Source of the DNA: Hymenobacter perfusus
GTDB taxonomy: Bacteria > Bacteroidota > Bacteroidia > Cytophagales > Hymenobacteraceae
Direction of reading: 5' to 3'
Length of the DNA: 64,000 nt
Assembly (NCBI RefSeq): GCF_003944765.1
Contig: NZ_RWIU01000001.1
Coordinates: 248,001-312,000 of the forward strand
The notes under the pieces were generated by a model that was not told where the DNA came from, made no database searches, and saw only the letters and a program-made list of their open reading frames with translations. The position numbers were made by a program, and so were the translations under genes. The number at the start of each line of letters is the position of its first letter. Position 1 is the first letter of the stretch. Below are positions 57,087 to 64,000 of the stretch, piece by piece.

Positions 57087-57162
57087 GCAGGAAAGAAAAT
57101 TGGGTGGATAATGTGAGGAGGGAAAACGGGACGTATCTGGGTGGGTACGTTCTGAATCGAGA

Positions 57163-57195
57163 GGCGGCATCTGGGTGGGTGCCGCCTTTTCTTTT
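57163..57195 (+). terminator. Intrinsic terminator of the tRNA-like RNA
   Basis: GGCGGCA and TGCCGCC stem, 10-base loop, then TTTTCTTTTT. Confidence 0.8.
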
Positions 57196-57294
57196 TCTAT
57201 CCGGTCCATCATCATTTTTGCAGCTTTCACACCGGCTTTTTGCAATCAGGCCGCAAAGTTCACCTTTTCCGGCCGGAAAAACACTGATAAAAAC

Positions 57295-57330
57295 AAAAAA
57301 GGCTTCGGGCAATTGCTCGAAGCCTTTTTT
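57295..57330 (-). terminator. Intrinsic terminator of the isoaspartyl peptidase gene
   Basis: AAAAAAGGCTTCG and CGAAGCCTTTTTT arms around a 10-base middle with an additional GC/GC pair; T-tract on the minus strand. Confidence 0.85.
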
Positions 57331-57362
57331 TGGTCAGAATCTGACCCGGCAGGTCCCAGAAC

Positions 57363-58487
57363 TCATTTGTAGATCTGGACCTGCCGCTCGCCATTGGCCT
57401 TGATATAGGCTCGATACATGCCGGCTGAGTTGAAAGGCAAGGTGATATTTCCCTGCCGGTCTAGGGCAATCAGCCCACCGTCGCCGCCCATCTTCCCCAC
57501 TTTATCCAACGTGGCCTGAGCAGCCTCCGCCAGCGGCTGGTGCAGGTACTCCACCCGGGCGGCTATATCTCGCGCCACGGTGGCCCGGATAAAGTATTCG
57601 CCCCAGCCGGTACACGACACGGCGCAGGACTGATTATCGGCGTAAGTACCACAGCCAATGATAGGGGCGTCGCCGACGCGGCCGTAGCGCTTGTTGGTCA
57701 TGCCGCCGGTACTAGTGGCGGCGGCCAGGTTTCCGAACTGGTCGAGGGCGACAGCGCCAACGGTACCGTACTTCTTTCCTTCCGTGAAAATCTGGCTTTC
57801 GGGCAAGGCAGTGCTCTGGGGCTTGCCACCTTTCAGCTTCACTTTACTCTTTTCGGGAGTGGCCGCAGGCGTGTTCAGCTGATCCGGGGTGCCGGCTTTG
57901 CGTTCCTCGGCCAAGGCTTGCTGAAGTTGCTGGTGGCGGGCTTCGGTGTAGAAGTAGCTGGGCGGCACTATGTCCAACCCTTTTTCGCGGGCAAACTGCT
58001 CGGCTCCAGGGCCGGTCAGCAACACATGCTCCGACTGCTCCATAACCGCCCGCGCCGCCCGGATGGGGTTGCGCACTACTGTAACGCCGGCCACGGAGCC
58101 GGCGGCCAGGTTGCGGCCGTCCATAACGGCGGCATCCATTTCATTGCGGCCATCGTGGGTGAAGACGGCTCCTTTACCGGCGTTGAACAGGGGCGAATCT
58201 TCCATGAACCGCACGGATGCCTCTACGGCATCAAGGGCGGTACCACCTTTCTTGAGTACGGCATATCCGGCATCCAGCGCCTGATTCAGCGCATCCTGAT
58301 AGGCTTTTTCCTTCTCAGGCGTCATCAGGGCCCGGGTGATGGTGCCGGCGCCACCATGGATAACCAGCGTGATACGGGACGCATCGGGGGCGGCAGTAGC
58401 CGGGGTAGCCGACTGCGCCTGCAACAGCACGGGGGAGGCAAGTAGCGCAGCCAGAAGGGCGGTGCGGAAGAAACGACTGAATAACAT
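57363..58487 (-). CDS. Isoaspartyl peptidase / L-asparaginase (Ntn hydrolase)
   Basis: 374 residues. Signal peptide MLFSRFFRTALLAALLASPVLLQAQ, so exported to the periplasm; a longer frame to 58571 is not used. It begins ITLVIHGGAGTITRALM, the family hallmark. The precursor is cut before the nucleophile Thr in KKYGTVGAVALDQFGNLAAATST; the TSTGG and GDAPIIGCGTYAD, GEYFIRATVARDIAARVEY segments line the active site. It hydrolyses isoaspartyl dipeptides and L-asparagine. The loop before the cleavage site is longer than usual and Lys-rich (PEKSKVKLKGGKPQ). Complete gene with its own terminator. Confidence 0.94.
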   Translation of the reverse strand: MLFSRFFRTALLAALLASPVLLQAQSATPATAAPDASRITLVIHGGAGTITRALMTPEKEKAYQDALNQALDAGYAVLKKGGTALDAVEASVRFMEDSPLFNAGKGAVFTHDGRNEMDAAVMDGRNLAAGSVAGVTVVRNPIRAARAVMEQSEHVLLTGPGAEQFAREKGLDIVPPSYFYTEARHQQLQQALAEERKAGTPDQLNTPAATPEKSKVKLKGGKPQSTALPESQIFTEGKKYGTVGAVALDQFGNLAAATSTGGMTNKRYGRVGDAPIIGCGTYADNQSCAVSCTGWGEYFIRATVARDIAARVEYLHQPLAEAAQATLDKVGKMGGDGGLIALDRQGNITLPFNSAGMYRAYIKANGERQVQIYK

Positions 58488-58522
58488 GGCAGAGTGCGAA
58501 TAAACGGATGGTTCGGAAAGAT

Positions 58523-58562
58523 AAAAACCCCGCTCCGGACTATGCTCGGAAGCGGGGTTTTT
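58523..58562 (-). terminator. Intrinsic terminator of the DsbD gene
   Basis: AAAAACCCCGCT and AGCGGGGTTTTT arms, with an additional CCG/CGG pair inside; T-tract on the minus strand. Confidence 0.88.
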
Positions 58563-58577
58563 ATTAGCCATTTGGCT

Positions 58578-60767
58578 TTAGCGGGTGGTTACCTGCTGTC
58601 GGTAACGGGCCAGCCCGGCATCCAGAAATTTTACAAAGCCGGCTACATCGGGCTCATAGGCAATGGGCGGCGTAAGTACGTGGGCCAGGTCGGCGGGGGC
58701 ATTGGGGTCGAGCAGCACGTAGTACGGCTGGGCATTCACGTTGAAGCCAGTTAGCTGCAAATCGGCGTTTTTCTTACCGAGCGTGGTTTTTTCCTTGTGG
58801 TCGTGGGCAGAGGTATACCACTCGTTGCGAGGCAGCGGGGCTTTGTCATCCACGTACAGGGCTACCACTACAAAGTCGTTGCGCAGGCGGCGCAGTACTT
58901 CCGGATCTTTCCAGACGGTGGCTTCCATCTTGCGGCAATTGACGCAGGCATGGCCCGTGAAATCGATGAAAATAGGTTTGTTGCGGGCTTTGGCGCAGCG
59001 CTTGGCCTGTTCCAGATCGAAGAAGCCCTGCAAACCATGCGGCAATTCCAGAAACTCAGCGTAGCGTGGCGCTTCGCACTGCGCATCGGGCGTGGTGCCG
59101 GCCGACACGGCCGGGGCTTCGGAGGAAGCGGCCAGGGAGAAGTCATTACGGCTCTGGGGGGGTAGGTAGCCAGCCAGCAGCGGCAGCGGCGCCCCGAACA
59201 GGCCGGGCACCAGGTAGGTCATGAAGCTGAAGGCCAGCACGGCCATCAGCAGCCGGCCCACGCTCAGGTGCGAGAGGTCGGAATCATGAGAGAGTTTGAA
59301 GCGGCCCAGCAGGTACACCCCCAGCAAACCCGACAGCGCAATCCAGAGGACCAAGTAGATGTCGCGCGGGAGCAGGTTCCAGTGGTAGGCCAGGTCGGCC
59401 ATGCTCAGGAATTTGAGGGCCAGCATCAGCTCCACGAAGCCCAGCGTTACTTTCACGGTGTTTAGCCAGCCGCCGGAGCTAGGCAGGCTTTTCAGCCAGG
59501 TCGGGAACAGCGCAAACAGCATGAAGGGCAGGGCAAACGCCAGGGAGAAGCCCAGCATTCCGACAACCGGCTGAATTCTTTCGCCCTGCGCGGCCATCGT
59601 CAGAATAGACGCCACGATGGGGCCGGTGCAGCTGAAGGACACGACCACCAGCGTGAGAGCCATAAAAAACACCCCGGCCCAACCGCCTTTATCGGCCTGT
59701 TCATCAATCTTATTAACCATGCCATGCGGCAGCGTGATTTCAAACAAGCCCAGAAACGAGAGGCCAAACACCACAAAAACCGCGAAGAAAATCAGATTAG
59801 GCAGCCAATGGGTACTGATAAGGTTGAGGCCGTCGGCCCCGAGTAATACAGTAGTCAGCAGCCCCACCACCACGTAAATAAAGATGATGGACAGGCCATA
59901 GACCAACGCCTTCAGGATACCTTGCCGACGGTTAGCGGAGCCTTTCGTAAAAATGGAAACCGTCATGGGAATGAGCGGAAACACGCACGGCGTAAGTAAT
60001 GCCCCCAGTCCCGACAGAAACGCCAGCAGCGCGAAGCCCCACAAACTGTTGCCTTCCAAGGCGGTAGTAGCCCCCGAAGCTACAGCCGCTTCGGCAACGG
60101 CGGGCGCGGCGGTAACGGCTGGGGTAGTGTCGGCGGTGGCTGGGGTTGCGGGTGATACTGCCACAGGAGTAGCACCTGTATCCGCTGAAGCGGTAGGTAC
60201 ACCGGCGGCGGGCGTGGAAACCGGCGTAACGGTACCGGTAGTGCCTTTGGTGGCAGCCGGAGTAGCCGGAACAGCAGCGGTGCCGGTTACCTCAATCGGG
60301 CCGAAGCTCAGGCTTTCTTCGCCGGGAATACAACGGCCGTCCACATCGGTGCAGCTCTGAAATTCGGTTTCGGCCTTGATAGTGAGTGAGCCGGGCTGTA
60401 GCACCCGGATGCGCTGGGTAATGCGGCCGGTTTTCTCGAAGTACGTGACGTTGCCCTTGAATACGTCATCGTAATGCTTGGTGGCCCCGATGGACTTAGG
60501 CGCGCCAACCAGCTCGTAGGCCGGGCTTTTAGCGAAGGTGAAGGTGAACACCGTCGGGCCCAGATCGGGGTCGAAGTCGGTGGCATAGAGGTGCCACTTG
60601 TCGTCGATGCGGGCCGTTACGATAAGGTCCAGTTCCTCGCCAACCCTGGCAGCAGGCTTGCTGAGAGCCGTGGAAAGCTTGGTGGGCTGCAGAATTTGGG
60701 CGGCAGCACTGCCCGCCATGCTCAATACGAGCAGGAATGGCAGCAGAAAATAATTTCGGAAGAACAT
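58578..60767 (-). CDS. dsbD: Thiol:disulfide interchange protein DsbD
   Basis: 729 residues. Carries electrons from cytoplasmic thioredoxin through the membrane to periplasmic targets. Signal peptide MFFRNYFLLPFLLVLSMAGSAAAQ; N-terminal DsbD-alpha domain with CTDVDGRC near 140; a Thr/Ala/Pro/Val-rich linker; eight membrane helices at about 235-520 with Cys in LTPCVFPL and VSFSCTGPIVAS; C-terminal thioredoxin-like gamma domain with HACVNCRKMEATVW near 607 (CVNC). The Met at 60767 is the proper start; the longer frame to 60803 is doubtful. The electron donor may be the thioredoxin at 54267. Confidence 0.94.
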   Translation of the reverse strand: MFFRNYFLLPFLLVLSMAGSAAAQILQPTKLSTALSKPAARVGEELDLIVTARIDDKWHLYATDFDPDLGPTVFTFTFAKSPAYELVGAPKSIGATKHYDDVFKGNVTYFEKTGRITQRIRVLQPGSLTIKAETEFQSCTDVDGRCIPGEESLSFGPIEVTGTAAVPATPAATKGTTGTVTPVSTPAAGVPTASADTGATPVAVSPATPATADTTPAVTAAPAVAEAAVASGATTALEGNSLWGFALLAFLSGLGALLTPCVFPLIPMTVSIFTKGSANRRQGILKALVYGLSIIFIYVVVGLLTTVLLGADGLNLISTHWLPNLIFFAVFVVFGLSFLGLFEITLPHGMVNKIDEQADKGGWAGVFFMALTLVVVSFSCTGPIVASILTMAAQGERIQPVVGMLGFSLAFALPFMLFALFPTWLKSLPSSGGWLNTVKVTLGFVELMLALKFLSMADLAYHWNLLPRDIYLVLWIALSGLLGVYLLGRFKLSHDSDLSHLSVGRLLMAVLAFSFMTYLVPGLFGAPLPLLAGYLPPQSRNDFSLAASSEAPAVSAGTTPDAQCEAPRYAEFLELPHGLQGFFDLEQAKRCAKARNKPIFIDFTGHACVNCRKMEATVWKDPEVLRRLRNDFVVVALYVDDKAPLPRNEWYTSAHDHKEKTTLGKKNADLQLTGFNVNAQPYYVLLDPNAPADLAHVLTPPIAYEPDVAGFVKFLDAGLARYRQQVTTR

Positions 60768-60914
60768 CAGCGAAATGAAAACAGCGAAAATGCAGACCCA
60801 CAAAGGTCGGTAGAAACCCTAACAGCCGGGCGAGTTTATCAGTTTTTTAGTGTGCCGCTACCCTCGAATTTGGGCAAAGCCTTACGGCGCGCCAACTGCT
60901 TGCCCGGAATCACG

Positions 60915-60922
60915 TACTTTTG
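60915..60922 (+). promoter_or_regulatory. -7 promoter box of the CNNM gene
   Basis: TACTTTTG, an exact TAnnTTTG match, 45 bases before the start codon. Confidence 0.55.
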
Positions 60923-60967
60923 TTTCATAAAGGCAACTGGGCCGCGTGAGCCTGAGTTGCCGTACCT

Positions 60968-62299
60968 ATGATCTTAAACATCGTTTTTACCGTTCTGCTG
61001 GTATTGCTGAACGGGTTTTTTGTGGCAGCAGAGTTTGCTTTCGTTAAAGTTCGCCCGTCGCAGATAGACATTAAGGCGCAGAGCGGGAACCGGCTGGCCA
61101 AGCTCGTGCAGAGCATGCTGCACGACCTCAACTACTACCTATCGGCTACGCAGCTGGGCATTACGGTAGCGTCGCTGGCACTGGGTTGGGTAGGTGAAAG
61201 CGTGGTAGCAGCCGTGGTACTCGCCATCATCGACCGGCTGGGCCTGACGCTCACGCCTACCGTGGTTCACCAGATTGCCATTGCCACGTCGTTCACGCTC
61301 ATCACCATTATGCACATTGTGCTGGGGGAGCAGGCGCCCAAGGTGCTGGCTATTCAAAAGCCCGAAACCACCTCCATGGCTATTGCCATTCCGTTGCGGG
61401 CATTTGCCTTCATCACCTTTCCGCTGATCTGGGTGCTCGACCGACTGTCGAATATGGTGGCCGGTTTGTTTGGTGGCAATGCCACCCACGGCTCAGAAGT
61501 ACATACGTCGGAGGAGCTGCGCCTGTTGCTTGACCAGAGCAAGCAGAGCGGTGAAATCCAGGAGTCGGAGCACGAATTGCTGGAAAACGTGTTCGAGTTC
61601 AACGACCGAATGGTGAAGCAGATTATGGTGCCCCGCACCAAGCTGGCTGCCATTGATATGAATACGCCTCAGGATGGCATCCTGGAAATGGTGTACAACG
61701 AGGGCTACTCGCGCATTCCGGTGTTCGAAGGCAACATCGACAATATCGTGGGCGTGCTTTACGTGAAGGATCTGCTCCAGATTATCCGGCGCAACGAGCC
61801 GCTTGAGCTACCCAAGATCATGCGGCCGGCCTACTTCGTACCCGAAACCAAGAAAATCAACCGCCTGCTGCGTCAGTTCCAGCGCAAGCACATGCACATG
61901 GCCATCGTCAGCGACGAATTCGGTGGCGTCTCGGGCATCGTGACCATCGAGGACATCATGGAGGAACTGGTGGGCGAAATCCAGGACGAGTACGACAACG
62001 AGGTGCCGGTAGTGGAAAAAGTATCGGAAACCGATTACCGCGTGAATACGGCTACCCCGATTTCTGACGCCAACGAGTATCTGCCCTATCCGCTGCCCGA
62101 GGGCGACGACTATGAAACGGTAGGCGGTCTGCTCAATGTGCTTTATGGCAACATCCCGGAAGTAGGCGACGTGGCCATGCTCGATAACTACGAGTTCCGG
62201 GTGCTGAAACGCTCCCGGCGCTCCGTGGAGCTCGTGCAGCTGCGCGTGACAACAGCGGAGGAGCGGCTGGAAGACAACGGCGAAACGCTGACACTCTAG
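60968..62299 (+). CDS. CNNM/CorC-family membrane protein (HlyC-type)
   Basis: 443 residues. N-terminal DUF21 membrane domain of about 140 residues with three or four helices, opening LNIVFTVLLVLLNGFFVAAEFAFVKVRPSQ and the characteristic LSATQLGITVASLALGWVGE; a tandem CBS pair at about 210-330 (MVPRTKLAAIDMNTPQDGIL, YSRIPVFEGNIDNIVGVLY, AIVSDEFGGVSGIVTIEDIM, EELVGEIQDEYD); C-terminal CorC_HlyC domain with the NEYLPYPLPEGDDYETVGGL loop. Such proteins are linked to magnesium/cobalt efflux or to resistance against it; older hemolysin names are misleading. Ends near a perfect palindrome. Confidence 0.93.
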   Translation: MILNIVFTVLLVLLNGFFVAAEFAFVKVRPSQIDIKAQSGNRLAKLVQSMLHDLNYYLSATQLGITVASLALGWVGESVVAAVVLAIIDRLGLTLTPTVVHQIAIATSFTLITIMHIVLGEQAPKVLAIQKPETTSMAIAIPLRAFAFITFPLIWVLDRLSNMVAGLFGGNATHGSEVHTSEELRLLLDQSKQSGEIQESEHELLENVFEFNDRMVKQIMVPRTKLAAIDMNTPQDGILEMVYNEGYSRIPVFEGNIDNIVGVLYVKDLLQIIRRNEPLELPKIMRPAYFVPETKKINRLLRQFQRKHMHMAIVSDEFGGVSGIVTIEDIMEELVGEIQDEYDNEVPVVEKVSETDYRVNTATPISDANEYLPYPLPEGDDYETVGGLLNVLYGNIPEVGDVAMLDNYEFRVLKRSRRSVELVQLRVTTAEERLEDNGETLTL

Positions 62300-62310
62300 C
62301 CCGACTCAAT

Positions 62311-62370
62311 CCGCACCAGAATGCACAAAAAAGCCTCCGTACGGAGGCTTTTTTGTGCATTCTGGTGCGG
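62311..62370. terminator. 60-bp perfect loopless palindrome, bidirectional terminator
   Basis: Two 30-base arms with the centre between 62340 and 62341 (CCGT/ACGG), no mismatch. It contains AAAAAAGCCTCC / GGAGGCTTTTTT as in a terminator, and is extended outward by CCGCACCAGAATGCAC / GTGCATTCTGGTGCGG. It lies between the CNNM stop and the stop of the convergent gene at 62376. Confidence 0.9.
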
Positions 62371-62375
62371 CAAGA

Positions 62376-62900
62376 CTATTGTGGCTCCGGCCGGAACCAG
62401 CCGGCGTACATCACATAGTTGGCAGCCGTTTGCTGCATCCCGGCTCGCTGGGCTTCACTCACGGGCTTGATTTTTCGCGCTGGCACCCCGGCGTACAGAT
62501 AGCCCGATTCGCACTGTGTATTTTCCAGCACTACGGCCCCGGCCGCAATAATGCACCCCGCCCCCACTACGGCCTGGTCCATTACAATGGCTCCCATCCC
62601 AATGAGCACGTCATCTTCCACGGTGCAGCCGTGCACAATGGCTTTGTGGCCGATGCTGACGCGGGAACCGATGATGGTGGCCGCCTTCTGGTAGGTGCAG
62701 TGAATCACGGCCCCATCCTGAATATTGGTCTGGTCGCCGACGCGGATACTGTTCACATCACCGCGCACCACGGCATTGAACCACACGGTACAGTCGCGCC
62801 CCAGCGTCACGTCGCCCACTATGGTGGCGTTGTCGGCCAGGTAGCAGTCGGGGCCGATTTCGGGGTATTTTCCCTGAACGGGTAGAATAAGAGCAGGCAT
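62376..62900 (-). CDS. Gamma-class carbonic anhydrase family protein
   Basis: 174 residues, typical length. Left-handed beta-helix of hexapeptide repeats through most of the chain (ATIVGDVTLGRDCTVWFNAV, VRGDVNSIRVGDQTNIQDGA). The three zinc His positions are visible: VIHCTYQK, then IGHKAIVHGC. A C-terminal helix follows (EAQRAGMQQTAANYVMYAG). The real start at 62900 is MPALILPVQGKYPEIGPD; the longer frame to 62987 adds nothing. Some members are catalytic and others are only acyl-carrier or structural proteins; the ligands here are complete, so hydration of CO2 is possible but unproven. Confidence 0.92.
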   Translation of the reverse strand: MPALILPVQGKYPEIGPDCYLADNATIVGDVTLGRDCTVWFNAVVRGDVNSIRVGDQTNIQDGAVIHCTYQKAATIIGSRVSIGHKAIVHGCTVEDDVLIGMGAIVMDQAVVGAGCIIAAGAVVLENTQCESGYLYAGVPARKIKPVSEAQRAGMQQTAANYVMYAGWFRPEPQ

Positions 62901-62994
62901 TCGGGTAGTGTTGGGGAGTTTAAGAGTCGGGAAGTTGGCAATTGGGCGGGCCGGACTGCTTGCGCGGGCAGATGGGCAACTGCACATGGCCTCG

Positions 62995-63978
62995 CTACCG
63001 CGTCAGCATGCGCTTCCAGGTACCTTTTTCCCAGTTGTACTTGAGGGTGCTGGGTAAGGCCTGCCAGAAATATTTGCTGGTTTCCACGGCAAAGCTGGGC
63101 TGCATGTAGCAGTTGATGGTGCAGCCTTCGCACTGCGGCAGCCGGCCTTCCAGCGCTACCAAACGGCGCACCTCGGCTGAGTTGTACAGCGCGTGCAGGC
63201 CACCTTCGATGGGGAATTTCTGCTCGCCCAGGTGGTAGCAGGGCAGTACCAGCTCATTGCTGGGGGAGATAACCAGCGTGGTACTGGCCGCCCGGCACAC
63301 CGGTGCCGCGACGTGGTTACCTCCGTCGCGACGTAGCTGGATGAAGGCTTCGTTCAGGTACACGCCGGGCCGCTTGCCAAAGGCCGAGAGGTAATCCAGC
63401 TCGGCGGGCGTGAGCTGTTCGCCGGCGGCCACGGCGTTGTACTCGAAGGCCGGGTTGAGGATCAGGACCAGCTTATTAGGCCGGGTGATTTCGTGGTATA
63501 CCCGCTCCAGATCCTTTAGATTCTCGCGGAACACCGTGAACAGCACGTCGGGCCGCTCGCCCAGCTCCCGCGCCACCCGAATGCTTTCCAGCACGAAATC
63601 AAAGCACGCTACGCCCCGGCCTTTGTCGTGGACTTCTTTTTCTGATGAATCAAGCGAGAAATGCAGCATATCTACCTTTCCGCGCAGCCGCTCAGCGTAT
63701 TTCGGGTACAGCAGGCAGTTGGTGGTCAGCGTCGTGATAAAGCCCATATCATGCGCTAAGCCTACAAACTCATGAATCTGGCGGTGTAGCAGCGGCTCGC
63801 CACCCGTAAAGTCCACCACCGACACGCCCAGCCGCTTCAGGTCGCGCAGGTTCTGCTCCACATCGGCCAGGGTAATGTAGGGCGAGGGTTTTTCCCAGAT
63901 GTCGCAGAAGGAGCACTTGGCATTGCACCGGTAGGTGACGTAGTAATTGCACAGGACCGGATGATTGACTAAGCGCAT
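62995..63978 (-). CDS. Radical SAM protein with SPASM-like C-terminus
   Basis: 327 residues. The cluster-binding motif is NYYVTYRCNAKCSFCDIWEK (C-x3-C-x2-C); SAM-binding GGEPLL and VVDFTGGEPLLH follow. The C-terminal part has further Cys in PVCRAASTTLVISPSNELVL, LPCYHLGEQ, and CEGCTINCYMQPSF, the arrangement of an auxiliary (SPASM-like) iron-sulfur site. Substrate not clear; such enzymes modify peptides, sugars or cofactors. The start is 22 bases from the window edge and no gene is seen between. Stop lies 94 bases upstream of the gamma carbonic anhydrase start; the two could be co-transcribed. Confidence 0.93.
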   Translation of the reverse strand: MRLVNHPVLCNYYVTYRCNAKCSFCDIWEKPSPYITLADVEQNLRDLKRLGVSVVDFTGGEPLLHRQIHEFVGLAHDMGFITTLTTNCLLYPKYAERLRGKVDMLHFSLDSSEKEVHDKGRGVACFDFVLESIRVARELGERPDVLFTVFRENLKDLERVYHEITRPNKLVLILNPAFEYNAVAAGEQLTPAELDYLSAFGKRPGVYLNEAFIQLRRDGGNHVAAPVCRAASTTLVISPSNELVLPCYHLGEQKFPIEGGLHALYNSAEVRRLVALEGRLPQCEGCTINCYMQPSFAVETSKYFWQALPSTLKYNWEKGTWKRMLTR

Positions 63979-64000
63979 GGCCTGTTCGTGATTATAAGGT

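Larger units (their letters stand above)
56941..57195 (+). ncRNA. Probable transcription unit: tRNA-like domain plus hairpin tail
   Basis: A promoter box at 56927 and an intrinsic terminator at 57163-57195 frame about 255 bases without a coding frame. After the tRNA-like part come two hairpins with the same 10-base loop TCTGGGTGGG: stem ACGTA/TACGT at 57131-57150, and stem GGCGGCA/TGCCGCC at 57163-57186. A third TGGGTGG stands at 57101 in an ATT..AAT context. The last hairpin is followed by TTTTCTTTTT. Confidence 0.45.

Noticed and set aside
56941..57195. tmRNA (ssrA)
   Set aside because: A tmRNA would have acceptor halves at both ends of a 350-nt RNA with an Ala-type acceptor and a peptide tag frame. 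Here the whole cloverleaf is contiguous within 114 nt.

Overview
The window looks like a chromosomal segment of a GC-rich Bacteroidota, most likely Hymenobacter or a close relative in the Cytophagales. The evidence is protein families and signals, not a database match: a type IX secretion sorting domain, a SusC-like barrel with an N-terminal carboxypeptidase-regulatory domain, an OmpA protein with thrombospondin type 3 repeats, DUF4252 and GbsR-type genes, a Rho with a huge disordered insert, no Shine-Dalgarno signals, and repeated TAnnTTTG promoter boxes. No rRNA, CRISPR array, insertion sequence or prophage is visible.

Layout. 1-2222: class A penicillin-binding protein, cut by the window edge. 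2325-6270: minus-strand operon of membrane proteins around a small winged-helix regulator, with two matching palindromes. 6621-9538: membrane protein, methyltransferase, UbiA-type prenyltransferase, lipoprotein. 9633-14571: DsbA-like protein, secreted T9SS protein, Rho. 15094-16368: serS. 16441-20978: light-sensing operon in which heme oxygenase makes biliverdin, a bacteriophytochrome kinase uses it, and two response-regulator proteins follow. 21461-27583: membrane glycosyltransferase-like protein, lipoprotein, GT9 transferase, a PolX with a ruined polymerase site, lipoprotein. 27655-34236: lipoproteins, EVE protein, secreted proteins, OmpA, aminopeptidase P. 34536-39239: second GT9 enzyme, M16 peptidase, two SRA proteins (one fused to HNH, a type IV restriction candidate), O-methyltransferase. 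39365-45647: outer membrane barrel, LysM transglycosylase, LysM protein. 45838-51961: dnaE followed by an accessory patch holding a displaced copy of the dnaE 3' end and an AT-richer secreted gene. 52088-54052: GbsR regulator, epimerase and membrane protein with duplicated operator. 54267-63978: thioredoxin, TonB/MORN protein, Lrp regulator, an unusual tRNA-like RNA, isoaspartyl peptidase, DsbD, CNNM transporter, gamma carbonic anhydrase, radical SAM protein.

The most unusual items are (1) the RNA at about 56941-57195, a class II tRNA-like cloverleaf with a 45-nt variable arm and a CUC anticodon loop, followed by hairpins with identical loops; (2) a set of very long perfect inverted repeats (30 to 42 bp arms, three of four with no loop) touching the 3' ends of genes; (3) the dnaE tail duplication exactly 1800 bp downstream; (4) the SRA / SRA-HNH pair; and (5) two separate regulator-plus-duplicated-palindrome systems. 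All functions are inferred from reading the sequence; no searches were run.
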